The position numbers were made by a program, and so were the translations under genes. Under the pieces are notes generated by a model, which worked only from the letters and a program-made list of their open reading frames with translations, was not told the origin of the DNA and made no database searches. DNA of 64,000 nt from Ptychodera flava. Its lineage: Eukaryota; Hemichordata; Enteropneusta; Ptychoderidae. Location of the stretch: assembly GCF_041260155.1 (NCBI RefSeq), contig NC_091930.1, forward strand, positions 42,475,096-42,539,095, written 5' to 3'. Of the stretch, positions 10,795 through 21,076 are shown in pieces; within the stretch, counting starts at the first letter, position 1, and each line of letters begins with the position of its first letter.

Positions 10795-12515
10795 CGCGAT
10801 CGGCAGTGAGTTTCTCCCGTGAAGCCCGTGTGTGTGCAGGAAGCAAAAAGCAGTGATGTTATGGTTATAGGCGACTGGAATGCTGATGTTAATTCTGATT
10901 TTTTGTAATGAAATGACCTCTTTTTTTAATGATACCATGTTGATTTCCTCTGATGTTACTTTCCTGGGAACTTAAAATCCATAGAACTTCACATTTTACA
11001 GCGAAACCCATCGTACAACCTCAATGCTAGACCATTGTGTTTCCCACAATCCCCGCTCTGATAACTGCGTCCGTGATATCAGCGTTTTTTCATCAGTGTA
11101 TTTTTTTCCCTTTTCTATTTTTTTTATTTATTTATTTTTTCATCAGTGCATTGCTTCTGATCATTTTCCCGTCAGTGTCTGTTGTAATCTTGATAGTCTA
11201 CAGAAATACGATCTCCAGCATACACAGTCTGTTAATTCTGCAGATATTAATCGGTTTTGTATGGAGAAAAACTCTCTGAAACCATACTGTGCATAGACAG
11301 ATAGTAAGCTTTGTGATATTGGCATAGTGAAGCATTCGCACTGTAAGCTTCAATCTTATGTTGCTGCAATAGATAACTTTTATATGATGATATTGTGAAA
11401 GCTTCACGTCTTGCAGCTGCTGATCACCTTCCAACAAAGCCTGCCACCAGCGCCCCCAACGTGTGTGCCAGGGTGGAATCAAATGGGGAGGAATTATCAC
11501 TCACTAGCTCGAGATGCATTTCTCCTTTGACGTAACGACGGCATCCCTCGGTATGGCCCCATCTTTGAAATCGTGAGAAAAAAGACGTGCAAAATTCAAA
11601 TATGCTTTAACCTGTTCACCCCATTTCCCTGTAAACAGGTCCACACTCACCATTGATATCAATAGGTGTGGACCAAACCATGGTTTGAAAAGGTTAAAAG
11701 CAATGCAGAAAGAATGAAGATCAAATGAGAGCCAATGCTATTGCTGGTGCCCTAAATAAGAAAGGTAATAGTTTTGGAAACTTGTGAGAGGCTCTAAAAA
11801 GTCTTCATCTCTCTCATCCTCCGTTAGGGGTTGTAATGGTCGTACAGAGATTGCACAGATGTGGCGGGACCACTTTTCACCGAGGCTTATTGTGAATGTC
11901 ATCTGTCACGGACAACAGTAATGAGTCATTTGTACAGGATGATATATCTAAAATAGTATTTGATAATTATGTGATCGTTGCACTTGGTGAAATAAGAAAT
12001 GGCCTTTACAAGCATACTGTTGGCAAGGCTGCACGACCTGACGACATTACTTAAGAGCATATGAAATATGCGCATTACCATTTGTGTATTTTGTTATCGA
12101 TCTTGTTTTCTGCTATTCATGTTCATTGTTATACCTCCTCGTATGATGGACACTACTTAAGTTCCACTCGTGAAAGACAAAAACGGTGATGTTACTAATT
12201 CCAACAATTACCGTCCAATTGCAATAACTACTGCCATCTCCAAACAGTACGAAATAATTATCTTAGAAAGATGTAAGCAATTTCTCAGCACCAGTGATCA
12301 CCAGTTTCGAACCGCTCACTGCTGATGTGTGTATTTTTATTCTGAAAGAGGTCATTGATTTTTACAATCGACATAACAGTACTGTAGTTATATGCTTTTT
12401 GATGCGACAAATGCATTTGACAGGATTAACCATCGGACCTTGTTCCTTAAATTGACTGAAATCGTGTTGTACATTCTGAGATGGTTGTCGAAATAAAGGT
12501 TATTATATAACGCTA
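10795..12515 (+). mobile_element. CR1/Rex-like LINE remnant (endonuclease and reverse transcriptase)
   Basis: Several frames in order show the family. VIGDWNADVNSDF at about 10862 is the endonuclease GDxN box. It is followed by THRTTSMLDHCVSH and, after a T-rich insertion around 11095-11150, by ASDHFPVSV, the last endonuclease box. A linker follows (NANAIAGALNKKG, then TTFHRG), then GKAARPDDIT-EHMKYAH. At 12165-12480 comes reverse transcriptase with VKDKNGDVTNSNNYRPIAIT, an LFDATNAFDRINHRTLF block (first catalytic Asp motif) and LKLTEIVLYILRWLSK. The region carries many stops and frame changes and lacks the rest of the palm and thumb. The last ~420 bp lie inside a duplicated segment (12091-13252). 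Confidence 0.8.
11605..11700. mobile_element. Short MITE-like hairpin
   Basis: The ends CTTTAACCTGTTCA and the complement of TTTGAAAAGGTTAAAAG face each other. Inside, GGTCCACAC and GTGTGGACC make a second stem around ATTGATATCAAT. It is about 95 bp and sits within the LINE remnant. No second copy was found in the window, so the call rests on structure alone. Confidence 0.5.
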
Positions 12516-13252
12516 CTACATTGCCGTCAGCATAAACAAATAACAAACCAAAAAAAACCCAAACAACTTGAAAACATTCGTGGTCACTTAACTACGTCAC
12601 TATGTTAGCGTTTATTTGCAGAACTACACAGAGTCCGGCAGATAAAAGAGATACATAATCATGACGCTCAGTACGACACGATCAGCAGACAGCGACAGAA
12701 GCGCAAATAAGCAGTCTACATCGCAGAAACTCGAATTTTCCTAGCATCATGATTTGAATCATTCTTGCAGACTTGAGCACGCAGGGATACCAACTGAGCG
12801 TCGTAACAGTGTACATTTTGTAAGCTCATATTTTGGCGGGTAAATACTCTGTGTGAAGATTGACATCTCCTCTCCAAGGAGCAAACCCCGAAAATTATCC
12901 AAAACTTGGACGACTAAGGAGTGGTCCGACGTCAAACAGACCTGATAAATAAGGGTAGCGTTTAGATAAATCAATCAAAAATATAATAAAATCGGAAAAA
13001 ATAAATGTTATTGGTCCTGCTGTCTTCAATATTCAGAGTGCTGCGCATGTACGGTAGGTTTTGCTGCACATGAAGACCGTAGCTGTTAAAGGGCTTCGAG
13101 AAGTCCACACTGAGGGCGTTGTCATCACTGAGAAGTCGACAGCCGGTGAATCGAAGTTGGACGACTATAACAGCATTAATGAGGAAAAGTATTATAATTT
13201 AATAAATATGAATCGAATGATTGTGTATCAACTTTAAGTCACAGGTAGGTTA
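12091..13252 (+). repeat. Segmental duplication, copy A
   Basis: About 1.16 kb match 15041-16204 with small indels and a low level of substitution (I estimate mid-90s percent by eye). The copy carries the 3' part of the CR1-like LINE plus ~750 bp of unrelated DNA. Similarity resumes at 13474-13504 (GGATTTAACCATT...TTTTTT) against 16205-16240. Copy A therefore has ~220 bp that copy B lacks. Confidence 0.9.
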
Positions 13253-13504
13253 CCCTTCAATTTGTCAAGTTCACCTATTAATCTTAATGGCTAAAAGTAT
13301 ACATTTTTGGGTTCGTCAGAGTTCGCCAAGGTGCCGAGCTACTGGCCAAAAGTATTCACCGTGAGCACGCCCATTATATTCGCATTTTGCGAGTATGGGA
13401 AGTGTTAGGATGAACATCAAATATTGCAAACAGATTTGAAAACCTGCTCCAACTGGTTTCGCTTTTATTGGATTTAACCATTTTATTTTTGTTGGTTTTT
13501 TTTT

Positions 13505-15040
13505 AGTCCCCACGGACACAGTCCGGGGGGACTTATAGGTTTGGTCATGTCCGTCCGTCCGTCCGTTCACGCAGATATCTCAGACATGCCGTGGTCAATT
13601 TCTTTCAAACTTTGCACAAGGATAGTACCCTACCCCATACAGATGCAGGTCGATTTGCTTCAGAATGTGATCAAATTTGGCTGTGTTAGAGGACTTTTTA
13701 GTTTTCACCGCCATAGACTCCCATGTATAAGGCAGCTGTCCATAGACTCCCATGTATAAGGCAGTCCATAGACTCCCATGTATAAGGCAGTCCATAGACT
13801 CCCATGTATAAGGCCAAGAAAAATAAAAATTTAGTTTCTCATCGTATTCATATTGCAAAAAGGATGCAGTGACACAGTTTTTAGTCCCCATGGATGAAGT
13901 CCAGGGGGCTTATAGATTGGGTCATGTCTGTCCGTGAGTCCATCTGTGAGTCCATCCGTGAGTCCATCCGTTCACGCAGATATCTCAGATATTTTGACAA
14001 AATGTCACGTGACCTTGGTGACCTCAAATATATATATTTGTCCATAACTCAGTAACCACAAGTGCAACACCCTTCATATATGGTATGATGGGACAGCTTA
14101 TGACGCCACATATTGTACCTCATTAATTATGCGCATATCTAATTTTGAACAAGCCAATCGAGCTAGAGGTCTGATTTTTGGTATATAGGGATAACTTAGC
14201 AATACAATTTTTTTGACACAGTCACATGACCTCGGTGACCTTTGACCTCAAATATACATATTTGTCCATAACTCAGTAACCACAAGTGGTACACCCTTCA
14301 TATATGGTATGATGGGAGACCTTATGATGCTTCATACTGTACCTCATTAATTATGCGTATATCTATTTCTGAGCACACCCATAGAGCTGGATGTCTGATT
14401 TTTAGTATATAGGGATAACTATAGGATAGAAATTTTTTGACCAAATGTCATGTGACCTCGATGACCTTTGACCTGAAATATACGTTTATGTCGATAAATA
14501 CGTAACCACAAGTGCTATGTCCTTTATATTTAGTAGGGTGGAAGACCTTATGACAACACACGCTTTACCTCATTAATTATGCACACATCTAATTCTGGGC
14601 AAGGGAATAGAGCTAGAGGTCTGATTTTTGGCATATAGGGATTAATTAGCAATACGATTTTTTTTCAAAATGTCATGCGACCTTATGGCCATTTGACCTT
14701 GATTATACATATATATGCATAACTCAGTAACCACAAGTTCTATACCCTCTAATTCTGATAGGATATTAGACCTTAAGATGTCACATCTTGTACCTCATTA
14801 TTATGCGCATATGTATTTCTTGGCTGGCCAATACAGCCAGAGGTCTGATCTTTTTTTCCCGATTTAGAACCATAACTTAGACATGCTCATGTGTTTCAAA
14901 TTGGGAACAACGAGATAGACCTATGTGCCCATATATCTCAACAGATACACTCGTGTGATACTTCTTAATGACCACATTTCCCTGCCCCATCAAGACTAAT
15001 ACTCCTATTACAAGTGGGGGCTATGTCATTGACAATGACT
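13505..15040 (+). mobile_element. Satellite-bearing Helentron-like element (type Y)
   Basis: The element begins after a T run with a hairpin head, AGTCCCCACGGAC / GTCCGGGGGGACT. A (GTCC)n microsatellite and TTCACGCAGATATCTCAGA follow. A second head of the same design starts at 13883. After it come about five monomers of ~220 bp (13990, 14210, 14437, 14660 and a decayed last one). Each holds a CATGTGACCTCGGTGACCTT-like block, CATAACTCAGTAACCACAAG and CCTCATTAATTATGCGCATA. Hairpin, tetranucleotide repeat, tandem monomers and insertion in a T run recall non-autonomous Helentron/'pearl' elements. The family is inference, and there is no protein-coding part. Confidence 0.5.
13711..13815 (+). repeat. 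26-bp minisatellite, four units
   Basis: Four copies of CCATAGACTCCCATGTATAA-GGCAGT start at 13711, 13740, 13766 and 13792. The first is 3 bp longer. The array lies between the two hairpin heads of the type Y element. Confidence 0.9.
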
Positions 15041-16204
15041 TGTTATCGATCTTGTTGTCTGCAATTCATGTTCATTGATATACCTTCTGGTGTGATGGAC
15101 GCTACTTAAGTTCCACTAGTGAAAGACAAAAACGGTGATGTTACTAATTCCAACAATTACCGTCCAATTGCAATAACTACTTCCATCTCCAAACAGTACG
15201 AAATAATTATCTTAGAAAGATGTAAGCAATTTCTCAGCACCAGTGATCGCCAGTTTCGAACCGCTCAACTGCTGATGTGTGTATTTTTATTCTGAAGAGG
15301 TCATTGATTTTTACAATCGACATAACAGTACTGTAGTTATGCTTTTTTGATGCGACAAATGCATTTGACAGGATTAACCATCGGACCTTGTTCCTTAAAT
15401 TGACTGAAATCGTGTTGTACATTCTGAGATGGTTGTCGAAATAAAGGTTATTATATAACGCTATTACATCGCCGTCAGCATAAAACACATAAACAAACAA
15501 AAAACAAACAACTTGAAAACATTCGCGGTCACTTAACTACGTCACTATATTAGCGTTTATATGCAGAACTACACTGAGTCCGGCAGATTAAAGAGATACA
15601 TAATCATGACGCTCAGTAAGACACGATCAGCAGCCAACAGACAGCGACAGAAGCGCAAATCAGTAGTCTACATAGCAGAAACTCGAATTTTCCTAGCATC
15701 ATGATTTGAATCATTCTTGCAGACTTGAGCACGCAGGGATACCAAGTGAACGTCGTAACAGTTTACATTTTGTAAGCTTATATTTTGGCGGGTAAATACT
15801 CTGTATGAAGATTGACATCTTTCAAAGGAGCAAACCCCGACAATTATCCAAAACTTGCACGACTAAGGAGTGGTTCGACGTCAAACAGACCTGATAAATA
15901 AGGGTAGTGTTTAGATAAATTAATAAAAAAATATAATAAAATCGAAAAAAATAAATGTTATTGGTCCTGCTGTCTTCAAATATTCAGAGTGCTGCGCATG
16001 TACGGTAGGTTTTGCTGCACATGAAGACCGTAGCTGTTGAAGGGCTTCGAGAAAGTCCACACTGAGGGCGTTGTTTTCATCACTGAGAAGTCGACAGCCG
16101 GCGAAGTTGGACGACTATAACAGCATTAATGAGGAAAAGTATAATAATTTAATAAATATGATGAATGATTGTGTATCAACTTTAAGTCACAGGTAGGTTA
16201 CTCT
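15041..16204 (+). repeat. Segmental duplication, copy B
   Basis: This is the partner of 12091-13252, and it begins exactly where the type Y element ends. It holds the same LINE reverse-transcriptase fragment with its own small indels. The long open frames here are shadows. Confidence 0.9.
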
Positions 16205-16726
16205 TGGATTTAACCATTGTATTTTTGTTGGGTTTTTTTTCTGATAGTCTTTTGATTCACAAAAGTAACGTGTACGGTAGTTTGTCAGCTACACTGCGCG
16301 GCCTTTTCTTTGTTGCCTTTGAAAATAATATTTTTTTCAGCATTTGTCTCTTTCAGATTTCACCTATAGGCATAAAAAATCGTTAAATATATTCAATATC
16401 GTACAGAAAGGAAATCCTTTCCCCTGTCGTATTCCCCCGCGCCTGGTTCGGCCTGCCTTTCCCTCCGCCTATAAAACATTCCTCATGAAAACCGTGGGAG
16501 GGCGCCTTTTTAGCTCACGTGTGTTATGTCGCAGCGATGTCTGCCTCTCTATCTTTCTGTCTGTCTGTGGTCCCGATATCTCTAAAACGGCTCATCGGAT
16601 CAGAATCAAGTCAGGTACACAGATTCTGTTTGAGAATGGTAAGAACTAACTGATTAGTTTTTGGTGGGTGCGGTTTGCATATTTTAGACTCAATTGCATA
16701 ATTAATGATTTGCTAAACATATTGAT

Positions 16727-16763
16727 CCATAGACAGTCGAGAAAGTTTCTCGACTGTCTATGG
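16727..16763. repeat. 37-nt perfect hairpin flanked by TTGAT repeats
   Basis: CCATAGACAGTCGAGAAA is followed by one G and then by its exact complement. TTGAT stands on both sides (16722-16726 and 16764-16768), like a target duplication. The arm resembles the end of the transposon at 16895 (CATAGACCCTCGAGAAA), so this may be a minimal end-to-end derivative of that family. Confidence 0.85.
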
Positions 16764-16849
16764 TTGATCACACAAGAATTTATCTGCAATTAAAGACATG
16801 AGTGACATCAAAGTTAATTGCTAATTTGCATATTTGATGGACTTTCTAA

Positions 16850-18539
16850 AAGGGACAAAGTCGGCCATTTTTCATGAATTTTGTTAGGTACGAGCATAGA
16901 CCCTCGAGAAAAACATACGGGACAGGCAACTGCGATAGAGAACAAAGGGTCAATGGGATTAACAGCGTGCGATCTATCTTGGAATAATTAAGAGGTGTTC
17001 ATGGGTCGGGGACGGAATGAAGCTGGACCCAATCGACTGCACAACGTCCGGTTCATAGACACGTGCATGCGGGTATACGGTAATAATGTTTTCGGATTAC
17101 AAGTTATTTCGGATTACCCGCAAGTCCATTTTTAGAAAGAAAAGTGTTACAACTATCTTGAGAAGAATTCGTGCAAATGGTTTTAAAGTACTTTTTACAT
17201 CATGGTAGCGAGATTCGATTCAACTAGAAGTCTGCAGGGAGTTAGTATGTTGCTGTAAAGTGACAAAGTTTCGAATAGAAATCCAAAACACATACCGCTG
17301 CAGTTCCAGACTTGACAGCAGTTGACATCACAGAGTTGTTTACATTCCGCAATCGTCCGTATATCTCCGAATTTTCCCTCGTTTTTGCAGTTTTTTAACC
17401 CTCGGAATATTTTCTGTGTGTGGAGTGCTCCATGGTTCGGTAAAGTATGTATGTTAACTACTGAAATGTTGTTGTTTGAAAACTGTGAACGGCCAAATTT
17501 ACGAGGACAGCGTTCAGCTTTGTGTAAATGCATGTCTACCTTACCGCTTCTGACTTCACCAACCGTTGGAGAGTCCCGATTTATCGCAAAGTTTCTCCTG
17601 ACAGCGAAAGTCAGTGTTACAATATATTTCCTAGTACTTTGCGGATGTACACATGTGTAGCTTATCCCAAATTTGGTGTTTCTTTAGGCTAAAACAGTAC
17701 CAAAATGTTAGAGGTCGTGTATTTGAGCTCCGATGGAGTAGTCATTTTTTATGTACCCTGATTTTCGTCAAATGTTGCGTGACAGATGAAATAAAGGTCA
17801 GATTTTCGTTTCGCAGGACTGGGGAAGTGTATAGCTGTTTAACTTGTAAATGTTTGTTGTTATCGGAGATTTTTATGGTAGGGAATGTAAACTTATATTG
17901 TCGATACCTAGCAAGAGTTTTCTGCAGCGTCTATGGCTAAATGTACACTGTTTTTATCGTTTGTTTTTTCACGTTGACTTCGGCTAGAATCCAAAATGTG
18001 ATCCTCATCGTTACCAGAACATTCACCATGACTAGTATAAAAAAACCCCTTACATTCTCTGTTTCATTACTCGGAACGTGCCATGCAAGAGCAAAGTGTA
18101 CATATTCAGAACGTCAGTTTGATCGTTAATGAGATTCAGCTGTTAAGTACGAAGTGTTGTTGTCGGGGACCGCTTGGTAAATAAACTTAATCTATTCCAA
18201 GATAGATCGCACAAAGAAACCTCAGCAGTTGCCTGTCCCGTTTTTCTCGAGGGTCTATGGTACGAGATACTACTTATATTGTTTGACATGTTGAAAGATA
18301 ATGAATGAATGGGTGACCATGCATATATTCGACCCCGGTTTTAGACAAATTAAATGAAACCATCGCGAAAATGAAATGACCATTAAATCATTTTCGCGAT
18401 TGTTTCATGTACCGTGTCTAAACCGGGGTCGAACATATGCATGGTCACCCATTCATTCAGTATCTTTCAACATGTCAAACAATATAAGTAGTATCTCGTA
18501 TCCAACAAAATTCATGAAAAATGGCCGACTCTGTCCCTT
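16850..18539. mobile_element. Fold-back transposon (arms ~165 bp) carrying an inserted transposon
   Basis: With the inner element (16895-18266) removed, the left arm AAGGGACAAAGTCGGCCATT ... GTACGAGATACTAC ... TCGCGAAAATGAAATGA is the reverse complement of the right arm ending at 18539 (...GGCCGACTCTGTCCCTT). The arms meet with almost no loop near 18380. The element sits inside a type X satellite monomer. No target duplication is clear and no coding part is present. Confidence 0.85.
16895..18259. mobile_element. 1.37-kb non-autonomous DNA transposon with ~95-bp TIRs and 7-bp TSD
   Basis: The ends CATAGACCCTCGAGAAAAAC (left) and their complement (right) continue inward through GGGACAGGCAACTGC and GTGCGATCTATCTTGGAATA with small gaps. 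GTACGAG flanks both sides (16888-16894 and 18260-18266). A 7-bp duplication is unusual; Dada-type elements make 6-7 bp, but I see no transposase, so the superfamily is open. The frames inside match nothing I know. Confidence 0.85.
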
Positions 18540-20060
18540 CAATGCGGGATATATATATATCTGAATTAACTCAATAAAAATTGATGAAACTCGGTATGTA
18601 TATTGAAGATACTATGATTTAATATTACTGAATTTTTACGTCAGCCAATTCCTAACTTGCATATTTAATGAACTTCCCTAATTAAGGTTATATATCTTGA
18701 TTGACTTGACCAAAGACAACGAAACTTGCTATGTATATGGAAAATACTGTGATACAACATTATTGAAAGTCATTAAGCATTTTACGTCATCCAATTCCTA
18801 ACTTGCATATTTAATGAACTTCCCTAATTAAGGTTATATATCTTGATTGACTTGACCAAAGTTGACGAAACTTGCTATGTACATGGAAAATACTGTGATA
18901 TAGCATTGTTGAAAGTCATTAAGCATTTTAACATCAGTCAATTTCTAATTTGCATATTTAATTAACTTTCCTAATTAGTGATATATATCTTGATTACCTC
19001 GACTAAATTTTCTTCTGCCAATGCCTAATTTGCATATCTAATACACTTTCCTAATTAGGGTTATATACCTTGATTGACGTGATCAAAGTTAGCGAAACTT
19101 GCTGTGTACATGGAATATAAGCCTACTGTGATACAACAGTACTTAAGTCATTAAGATTTTTTGCTAAAGCAATTTCCAAATTTACATATTCAATGAACTT
19201 TCCTAATCGGGGATATACCTTGATTAACTTAATCAAAGTTGGTGAAACATGCTATACACATTGATGATACTAGGTTAAAACAATATTGAAAGTCATTTAG
19301 TATATTCACTTCAGCTAATCGCTAATTTGCATAATGAACAAACTTTCCCAACTAGAAAGAGATATATTTGGATTGACAAGATGAAAGTTGAGGAAACTTG
19401 CTATGTATATTCGAGATACACTGATATAACAGTCATGAAAGTTGCTTTAGAAGTTTTTCATAAACTTATCAACAATTAGCATATTTTACGAATTTTCCTT
19501 ATTAGGGACACACATCTGGACTGACATAAAGTTGACAAAACTTGCAATGAATATTAAAGATAATAAGTTAATACTTTATTTGAAGTCATTCAGCAATTTT
19601 TACTGCAGCTAATTATTAATTTGCTATTAACGAACTTTCCTATTTGGGAAATATATCTGGATTTACTTGATCAAAATTGTTGAAACTTGTTCTGTACATT
19701 GAAGAAACTATAATGACCAAAGGTAGGTTTAGAATCTTTTAAAACTTCTTATCACTAATTTTGCATATCCAACGAACTATCCTAATAACAGATATACATC
19801 TGGATTGGCTTTATCAAAGTTGACAAAACGTGCTCTGTACATTGAAGATACTACGATGTAACAATATTGAAGTCATTTAGCACATTAATTTAGCTACTGA
19901 CTAATTTGCGTATTTAACGAACTTTCCTAATAAGGGATGTATATCTGGATTGACTCGACCAATTAGGGATATAAGACTGGAAGGAAACTTGCTATGTACA
20001 TTGATGAGAATATTATGCTGTATAAGTGAAGATGTTTTGAATTTTCATTTCAGCTAATTT

Positions 20061-20670
20061 AGAATTCGTATATCTTATTTTCACAGTTTGGTATACACAG
20101 TTTGGTATAGCCTTAAGAACTTTACCGCAGGCAATTACTCTTGTAATATAAAGTGGTGATACAATGACAGCGGTCAAAGAAATTTCAGCCAATGACGTTG
20201 GTATACTTAATAACCTTTAGAATTAATCTGTGGAGAATGTTATTATGTTGATCATAAAACGTTTAATGAAGTTGCAAACATGTGGCAAAAGTTCAAATTT
20301 ACAGACAACAATTTACAGGCAATATGTACTGAAACGTGAGCATTTCCGGTTTCTATCTGGTTTATGACGGACACGTGTCACTCCACCAAACCTGGCTCGA
20401 CCTGGCGTTCGGTAAGACAGATACAGTGACCGGTACAGTGACATACTTGACACAAGGGTTATCAAAAAATAAAATAATTGTCGGCCACTATGGTTAATTA
20501 TTAATGGCGTTGTTGTGCCTTGCCATATTGCTTCGACTTCAGACTGCAATAAACAGTGTGGACAAATTGACTGACTGGACCACAGTCCAATCATCACCGA
20601 TCTCTGACCGCGACCACAGAGAGATAGACGAAAATCGCATATACTTTTGATGATTATGTGTGATATTTCC
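20061..20670. other. No recognisable gene
   Basis: A 119-codon minus-strand frame (20313-20672) has no domain pattern and crosses the MITE boundary. I treat it as chance. Confidence 0.5.
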
Positions 20671-20674
20671 AATA

Positions 20675-20886
20675 AACACGATTGGAACTAATTTGAAATA
20701 ATTGGATAGTGAAGTAATGTCGGTTTAATCTGCAAATGTAAGATCGTCTGCTTTTCTTTTTAAGTTACACACTTGTTTTAATGAGTAATTTTTAAATTGC
20801 AGCATTCAGCTACACGGCACCTAACACGTTTGAGAAACCTGAACAACATGAAGATCAAATTCTCCCAAGTTAGTTTCAATCGTGTT
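20675..20886. mobile_element. MITE with ~31-bp TIRs and 4-bp TSD (copy 1)
   Basis: The ends AACACGATTGGAACTAATTT and the complement on the right (AGTTTCAATCGTGTT) enclose 212 bp, flanked by AATA on both sides. Its twin is at 47785-47997. The inner blocks TTACACACTTGTTTTA and GGCACCTAACAC are conserved. Confidence 0.92.
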
Positions 20887-21076
20887 AATAAAAAAACTGT
20901 ATTTCCTGTAGTTGCTCCTCTATCTTTCCTAAAAACTTTATTTGTGATTTTCGATTAATTGACTACACAATAATGTTTAGTCCACAAAAATTAATGTTAT
21001 CTTTAACCAAAAATCAAGGTTCTACCGTCCTTAAAAATTAAGGCCTTTTCAACTTCGATTTACGCCGTGGCGGTAA

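Larger units (their letters stand above)
16512..20060 (+). mobile_element. Satellite-bearing element (type X, first copy), interrupted by nested transposons
   Basis: The head AGCTCACGTGTGTTATGTCGCAGCGATGTCTG plus a short GTCT repeat and CCCGATATCTCTAAAACGGC matches the head at 40080. Beyond it run about ten monomers of ~140 bp. Each contains a TTTGCATATTTAATGAACTT block, CTAATTAGGGATATATCT, TTGATTGACTTGACCAAAGT and GAAACTTGCTATGTA. One monomer (from 16817) is split by the fold-back element at 16850-18539, and the array resumes at 18546. The right end is unclear. No coding capacity is seen. I infer a Helentron/pearl-type non-autonomous element, as for type Y. Confidence 0.6.

Noticed and set aside
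16895-18259. Minus-strand 112-codon Cys-containing frame inside the 7-bp-TSD transposon
   Set aside because: No transposase motifs; length and codon pattern fit chance.
13990-20060. Repeated monomers considered as a CRISPR-like array
   Set aside because: Monomers are 140-220 bp, contiguous and drifting, with no alternating repeat and spacer, and the DNA is eukaryotic.
20313-20672. 119-codon minus-strand frame
   Set aside because: No family pattern; ends at the edge of a MITE.
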